Assembly (NCBI RefSeq): GCF_002216065.1
Contig: NZ_CP022282.1
Location: 868,001 to 932,000 of the forward strand
Direction of reading: 5' to 3'
DNA: 64,000 bases
Source of the DNA: Chryseobacterium sp. T16E-39
GTDB lineage: Bacteria; Bacteroidota; Bacteroidia; Flavobacteriales; Weeksellaceae
The stretch's first letter is position 1, and every line of letters starts with the position of its first letter. This document shows, one piece after another, positions 60,249-64,000 of the stretch. The position numbers and the translations under genes were made by a program. A model generated the notes under the pieces. The model saw only the letters and a program-made list of their open reading frames with translations, ran no database searches and had not been told where the DNA came from.

Positions 60249-63200
60249 ATGAAATACGGATTAAAACTCTTCAGTGCAGGTGTCGCTTTTTTTATGGGAT
60301 CTGAGCTTTTCAGTCAGCAGAAGCAGGATACTTTAAAAACACAGGACATCGAAGGGGTAGTGGTTACTGCCCTGGGAATAAAAAGAGAAAAGAAGTCGCT
60401 GGGATATTCTACACAGGAAATAAAAGGTGAGGAGCTCACTAAAAATCCAACCACGAATTTTCTTAATAATCTTTCCGGGAAAGTAGCTGGCCTTGAGATC
60501 AGACAATCTACCAATTTCGGAGGTTCGATTAATGCAGTCTCCCGTGGATACAAATCTATTCTGGGAGATAACCAGGCTCTGTTTGTTGTGGACGGAGTTC
60601 CCATCATCAACAGGAACATCAATTCCCCATTGCAGGTAAATGGATTTAGCGGTTATGATTATGGAAGCCCGGTATCCGATATCAACCCCAATGATATAGA
60701 AACCCTCAATGTATTGAAAGGAGCGGCTGCAACTGCCCTGTATGGTTCCAGAGCCCAAAACGGAGCCATCATCATTACCACAAAAAAAGGAAAGAAAAAT
60801 AAACAGGGAATCGGGCTGGAATATAGTGGAAGCCTTTCTGTTTCTACTGTAGATCAATCCACTTTTCCAAAATATCAGACGGAATATGGGCAAGGATATC
60901 AGGGAAATGTTTTTGATTCCTATCAGGGGCATCCTATCTCATCTTTTTCAGATGCTTCCTACGGAGCACCGTTCGATCCTAATCTAATGGTGTGGCAGTA
61001 TGATGCATTCATTCCGGGTTCAAAGAATTTTGGAAAGACAAGCCCCTGGGTGATGGCTGAGAACGGTCCTATTACCTTTTTCGAAAAAGCAATCAATCAG
61101 ACCAATAATATTGCACTTAGTGGTGGAGACGATCGTGCTACATTCAGGTTAAGCTATTCCAACACCAATGCTACAGATATTCTTCCCAATTCGTCTTTGA
61201 TCAAGAATAATTTTGGAGGAAATGCATCTTATAAGATTACAGACCATCTTACGGCCAGTATTTTTGCCAACTATGTCACTCAAAACACCAAAGGAAGAAA
61301 TTCAACGGGTTACGGAGATAATATTATGGGAAATTTCAGACAGTGGTGGCCTACCAATGTCGACATCCAATACCAAAAATATCTTTATGAAACCTTTAAT
61401 AAAAATTATACCTGGAATATCCTTTCTCCCGATGACTTACGTCCGGGTTATTGGGATAATCCTTATTTTACACGCTATAAAAATTATCAGAACGATAAAA
61501 GAGACCGTTTTGCCGGAAACTTCAGCTTAAGTTATGATCTTTCCAACAGCATCAATATACTGGGAAGGGTAGGTATTGACGGATATAATATGATCACTGA
61601 AGAAAGAAGAGCCAAGGGTTCTATTCCTGCTTTTTTTAGTTTTAATCCTATTGAGCAGCCATCGGGATACGCAATTACCAATCTCCGGTTTACCGAAACC
61701 AATTATGATCTGATCGCTACCTATAAAAAGAATATTGGTGAAAATTTTAGCATTCAGGCCCTCGTCGGTGGGAATATTAATGTGCAGACCAATTATTCCA
61801 ACGCACAGACGACGTCGGGAGGATTATATATTGATGATCTTTATACCATTTCCAATTCTGCGGCTACTCCTGCAAAACCTCTGATCACAGACACTTCAAA
61901 ATATGTTTACGGAGCTTTTGTCCAGGCTTCATTAGGATATAAAAATACCTATTATGTAGAGGGTACTTTTAGAAGAGATCAATCCAGCTCGCTTCCAAAA
62001 GAAAAAGAAGCCTACTATTACCCTTCTGTTTCAGCAAGTTTTATCTTTTCTAATCTACTTCAGCAAAAATGGTTAAGTTTTGGAAAACTAAGAGCCGCCT
62101 ATGCTGAAGTAGGCTCTGACACGAATGCAGACCAGTTACGAAACAGATTTATTGTACAGTCGTCTTTTGGAAATAATCCTGTCTACTCCTACAATACGAT
62201 TTTAAGAAATTCCGATCTGCTTCCCCAAAAGCTTAAAAACCTGGAATTAGGTACGAACATGCAATTCTTTAAAAACAGAATAGGTTTTGATCTGGCTTGG
62301 TTCAGAAACATTGCGTTTGATCAGATTCTACCACTTCCTATCTCACTTGCTAACGGATCGGGAAGTAAGATCCAGAACACGGGAGAGCTTACCACAAAGG
62401 GATTTGAGTTTTCTTTAAATGCAACTCCTTTAAAATTCAATCAATTCAGCTGGGATATGACCATCAACTGGTCCAATCCCAAAACTAAAGTTACCGCTTT
62501 AAGAGAGGGCACAGAAAATATTTCGATAGGAGTACTTCCCGGAGGAATTTCCGTTAATGCCCCTCTTAACGAAGAATATGGAAGTATTTGGGGGGCTGAT
62601 TACGTGTATGATCCCAATGGAAATAAAATTATAGGGAAAAATGGTGCTTATCTGCATACAGACGATACCAATCATAATTTTGGAAGCTTCCAGGCGGACT
62701 TTATTGCCGGATTCAACAATTCTTTTACTTATAAAAATTTTAATCTGAGTTTTCAGATCGACTGGAAAAAAGGTGGAAAGATTTTTTCTCTGGATCAATA
62801 TTATGGATACGGAACAGGATTGTACCCTGATTCTGTAGGGCTGAATGATTTAGGAAATCCCATCAGAAACACACTGGCTAATGGCGGAGGAATGGTACTC
62901 CCCGGAGTAATGGAAGATCCTAATAATCCCGGACATTACATTCCCAATACCATTCGTCTGGACCGCTCTGCTTCCAGCCAGATCATGGAAACAGATCCTC
63001 CTACTTCTGCATTTGTTTATGATGCCAGTTTTATAAAACTCCGTCAGGTTTCTGTCTCGTATACATTTGATAAAAAAAACCTGGGGAATATTGGAATTCA
63101 AAGCCTCACCCTCGGGATTGTAGGAAGCAATCTGTGGATCATCCATAAAAATCTTCCTTATGCAGATCCGGAAGCCGGGCTTTCCTCAGGAAATATTCAG

Positions 63201-63266
63201 GGGTACCAATCCGGAGTAATGCCTGCTACCAGAAATTTTGCATTTAATCTGAAAGTTAATTTTTAA
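60249..63266 (+). CDS. SusC/RagA-type TonB-dependent outer-membrane transporter (locus 2)
   Basis: 1005 residues. Signal peptide MKYGLKLFSAGVAFFMGSELFSQ, then IEGVVVTALGIKREKKSLGYS (TonB-box-like strand), the plug with NFLNNLSGKVAGLEIRQS, GDNQALFVVDGVPIINRN and ALYGSRAQNGAIIITTKKGK, and a barrel ending in Phe (NFAFNLKVNF). As in locus 1, no N-terminal carboxypeptidase-like domain is present. Ala-Leu-Gly-Ile-Lys-Arg-Glu after the TonB box marks the subgroup that pairs with SusD_like_2 proteins. The next gene is such a SusD. The substrate is not evident. Confidence 0.96.
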   Translation: MKYGLKLFSAGVAFFMGSELFSQQKQDTLKTQDIEGVVVTALGIKREKKSLGYSTQEIKGEELTKNPTTNFLNNLSGKVAGLEIRQSTNFGGSINAVSRGYKSILGDNQALFVVDGVPIINRNINSPLQVNGFSGYDYGSPVSDINPNDIETLNVLKGAAATALYGSRAQNGAIIITTKKGKKNKQGIGLEYSGSLSVSTVDQSTFPKYQTEYGQGYQGNVFDSYQGHPISSFSDASYGAPFDPNLMVWQYDAFIPGSKNFGKTSPWVMAENGPITFFEKAINQTNNIALSGGDDRATFRLSYSNTNATDILPNSSLIKNNFGGNASYKITDHLTASIFANYVTQNTKGRNSTGYGDNIMGNFRQWWPTNVDIQYQKYLYETFNKNYTWNILSPDDLRPGYWDNPYFTRYKNYQNDKRDRFAGNFSLSYDLSNSINILGRVGIDGYNMITEERRAKGSIPAFFSFNPIEQPSGYAITNLRFTETNYDLIATYKKNIGENFSIQALVGGNINVQTNYSNAQTTSGGLYIDDLYTISNSAATPAKPLITDTSKYVYGAFVQASLGYKNTYYVEGTFRRDQSSSLPKEKEAYYYPSVSASFIFSNLLQQKWLSFGKLRAAYAEVGSDTNADQLRNRFIVQSSFGNNPVYSYNTILRNSDLLPQKLKNLELGTNMQFFKNRIGFDLAWFRNIAFDQILPLPISLANGSGSKIQNTGELTTKGFEFSLNATPLKFNQFSWDMTINWSNPKTKVTALREGTENISIGVLPGGISVNAPLNEEYGSIWGADYVYDPNGNKIIGKNGAYLHTDDTNHNFGSFQADFIAGFNNSFTYKNFNLSFQIDWKKGGKIFSLDQYYGYGTGLYPDSVGLNDLGNPIRNTLANGGGMVLPGVMEDPNNPGHYIPNTIRLDRSASSQIMETDPPTSAFVYDASFIKLRQVSVSYTFDKKNLGNIGIQSLTLGIVGSNLWIIHKNLPYADPEAGLSSGNIQGYQSGVMPATRNFAFNLKVNF

Positions 63267-63276
63267 AACCGCACCA

Positions 63277-64000
63277 ATGAAAAATAATATAGTGATAAGC
63301 TCTTTATTCGCATTTCTATTAATGAGCTGTACATCAGACGATGTGAACAATGATCCTCATGCCACTTATACAACGATACCGGAAACTCTGATAACCTACT
63401 CAGAAAAGGAACTGAGTGATTATATGACCACCCCTAATGTCAACGAAAATAATTTTCGCCTTACCATGCAATACTGGCAGGAAACCGTGTACGTAAATGA
63501 AAGTAATTACAACTTCACTGCAAGAAATGTCTCCAATAACGTTTGGGGTGACAATTATGTAAATGTCCTCAACAATCTTAATAAAGCGAAAGAACTGATC
63601 GAGCAATACCAGCCTGTCCCTTCAGAAATAGGCAGCTGGCCGGCCAAAAGACAGAATCAACTCGCTATTATTGATATTTTATCCGTCTACACATTTCAAA
63701 CCCTGACTGATACTTTTGGAGACATTCCTTACACTCAGGCTCTTGATAACGAAAAATTCCCTCTTCCTGTTTATGATGACGACCAACAGATCTATGAAAG
63801 TCTTATTACCCGTCTTAAGCTCGATATTAATCATTTACAGAATGGAGAAGGAACTTTTGGATCAGGGGATATTATTTACGGAGGAGATATTGAAAAATGG
63901 AAACGGTTTGGAAATTCGCTGCTGCTAAAATTAGGGATTGCCCTATCTGACATCAATCCAAATCTTGCCCAATCTGCAATCAATTCAGCGGTAACAGGGG
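63277..64000 (+). CDS. SusD-like surface lipoprotein (SusD_like_2 type), 3' partial
   Basis: The frame opens at ATG 63277, 10 bp after SusC, and runs off the window end (241 codons visible). Lipobox LLMSC with Cys18, then TSDDVNNDPHATY. NVSNNVWGDNYVNVLNNLNKAKELIEQ, NQLAIIDILSVYTFQTLTDTFGDIPYTQALD and IEKWKRFGNSLLLKLGIALSDINP are phrases of the SusD_like_2 (RagB-related) family. It completes the second surface uptake complex. Confidence 0.94.
   Translation, partial: MKNNIVISSLFAFLLMSCTSDDVNNDPHATYTTIPETLITYSEKELSDYMTTPNVNENNFRLTMQYWQETVYVNESNYNFTARNVSNNVWGDNYVNVLNNLNKAKELIEQYQPVPSEIGSWPAKRQNQLAIIDILSVYTFQTLTDTFGDIPYTQALDNEKFPLPVYDDDQQIYESLITRLKLDINHLQNGEGTFGSGDIIYGGDIEKWKRFGNSLLLKLGIALSDINPNLAQSAINSAVTG

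Noticed and set aside
60333..60932. A 199-codon frame on the minus strand
   Set aside because: Antisense to the SusC plug region, which is certain; no recognisable domain.

Overview
This window comes from a low-GC member of the Bacteroidota, most likely a Chryseobacterium-like Weeksellaceae. The evidence is two SusC/SusD outer-membrane uptake pairs, many exact TAnnTTTG promoter boxes (the -7 element of this phylum), LytS/LytTR signalling, a Tet(X)-like flavoprotein and heptamer-rich intergenic repeats. No rRNA, tRNA, CRISPR array, transposase or phage gene was seen. The first gene is cut at its 5' end and the last at its 3' end.

Layout. 1-4.5 kb: RND pump and its TolC-like outer-membrane factor. 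4.5-7 kb: an SRPBCC protein and a large uncharacterised protein with features of FMN TIM barrels. 7-16 kb: a redox/electrophile-response neighbourhood with AzoR and HxlR-type regulator (divergent), three aldo/keto reductases, an AraC regulator, a YciF-like protein, an iron-permease-like protein and a type II NADH dehydrogenase. 16-21 kb: MocR regulator, an AhpD-like protein with a damaged start, two acetyltransferases, then a TetR regulator with an SDR and a DoxX protein. 21-25 kb: aconitase, Nudix hydrolase, an AlkB-like repair dioxygenase and a 56-residue membrane protein. 25.4-30.4 kb: a damage-inducible mutagenesis cassette (S24 repressor, Y-family polymerase, DnaE2-type polymerase). 31-36 kb: SusC/SusD preceded by a 52-codon Met/Cys-rich leader ORF. 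36.5-44 kb: PAP2 phosphatase, MgtC, an MFS/DeoR pair, an orphan SdhC and an AraC/MFS divergent pair. 44-46 kb: AraC-type regulator and Tet(X)-like monooxygenase. 46-55 kb: a surface lipoprotein and a TetR-controlled tripartite ABC exporter (TolC, HlyD, two ATPases, two permeases). 55-58 kb: arsenic resistance (ArsR, DUF6428, phosphatase/arsenate reductase, Acr3). 58-64 kb: DoxX protein, LytS/LytTR pair and the second SusC/SusD locus.

Regulatory signals. Seven regulatory stretches contain clear inverted repeats that can be tied to the local regulator: HxlR, TetR (twice), the S24 repressor, ArsR, a probable DeoR target, and a palindrome-like site shared by both SusC loci. In several cases the same sequence recurs at the regulator's own promoter and at its likely target. 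Four genes have a TAnnTTTG box exactly four bases before the start codon, which predicts leaderless mRNAs.

Most unusual items: the Met/Cys leader peptide with competing RNA hairpins before SusC; the AlkB homologue beginning with a sliding-clamp motif (QLSLF); the 601-residue protein with a GGH flavin-type motif and a Cys-rich tail; and the heptamer-phased inverted-repeat elements, including three 138-bp tandem copies and (CTCATAA)x7 directly before an ABC ATPase gene.
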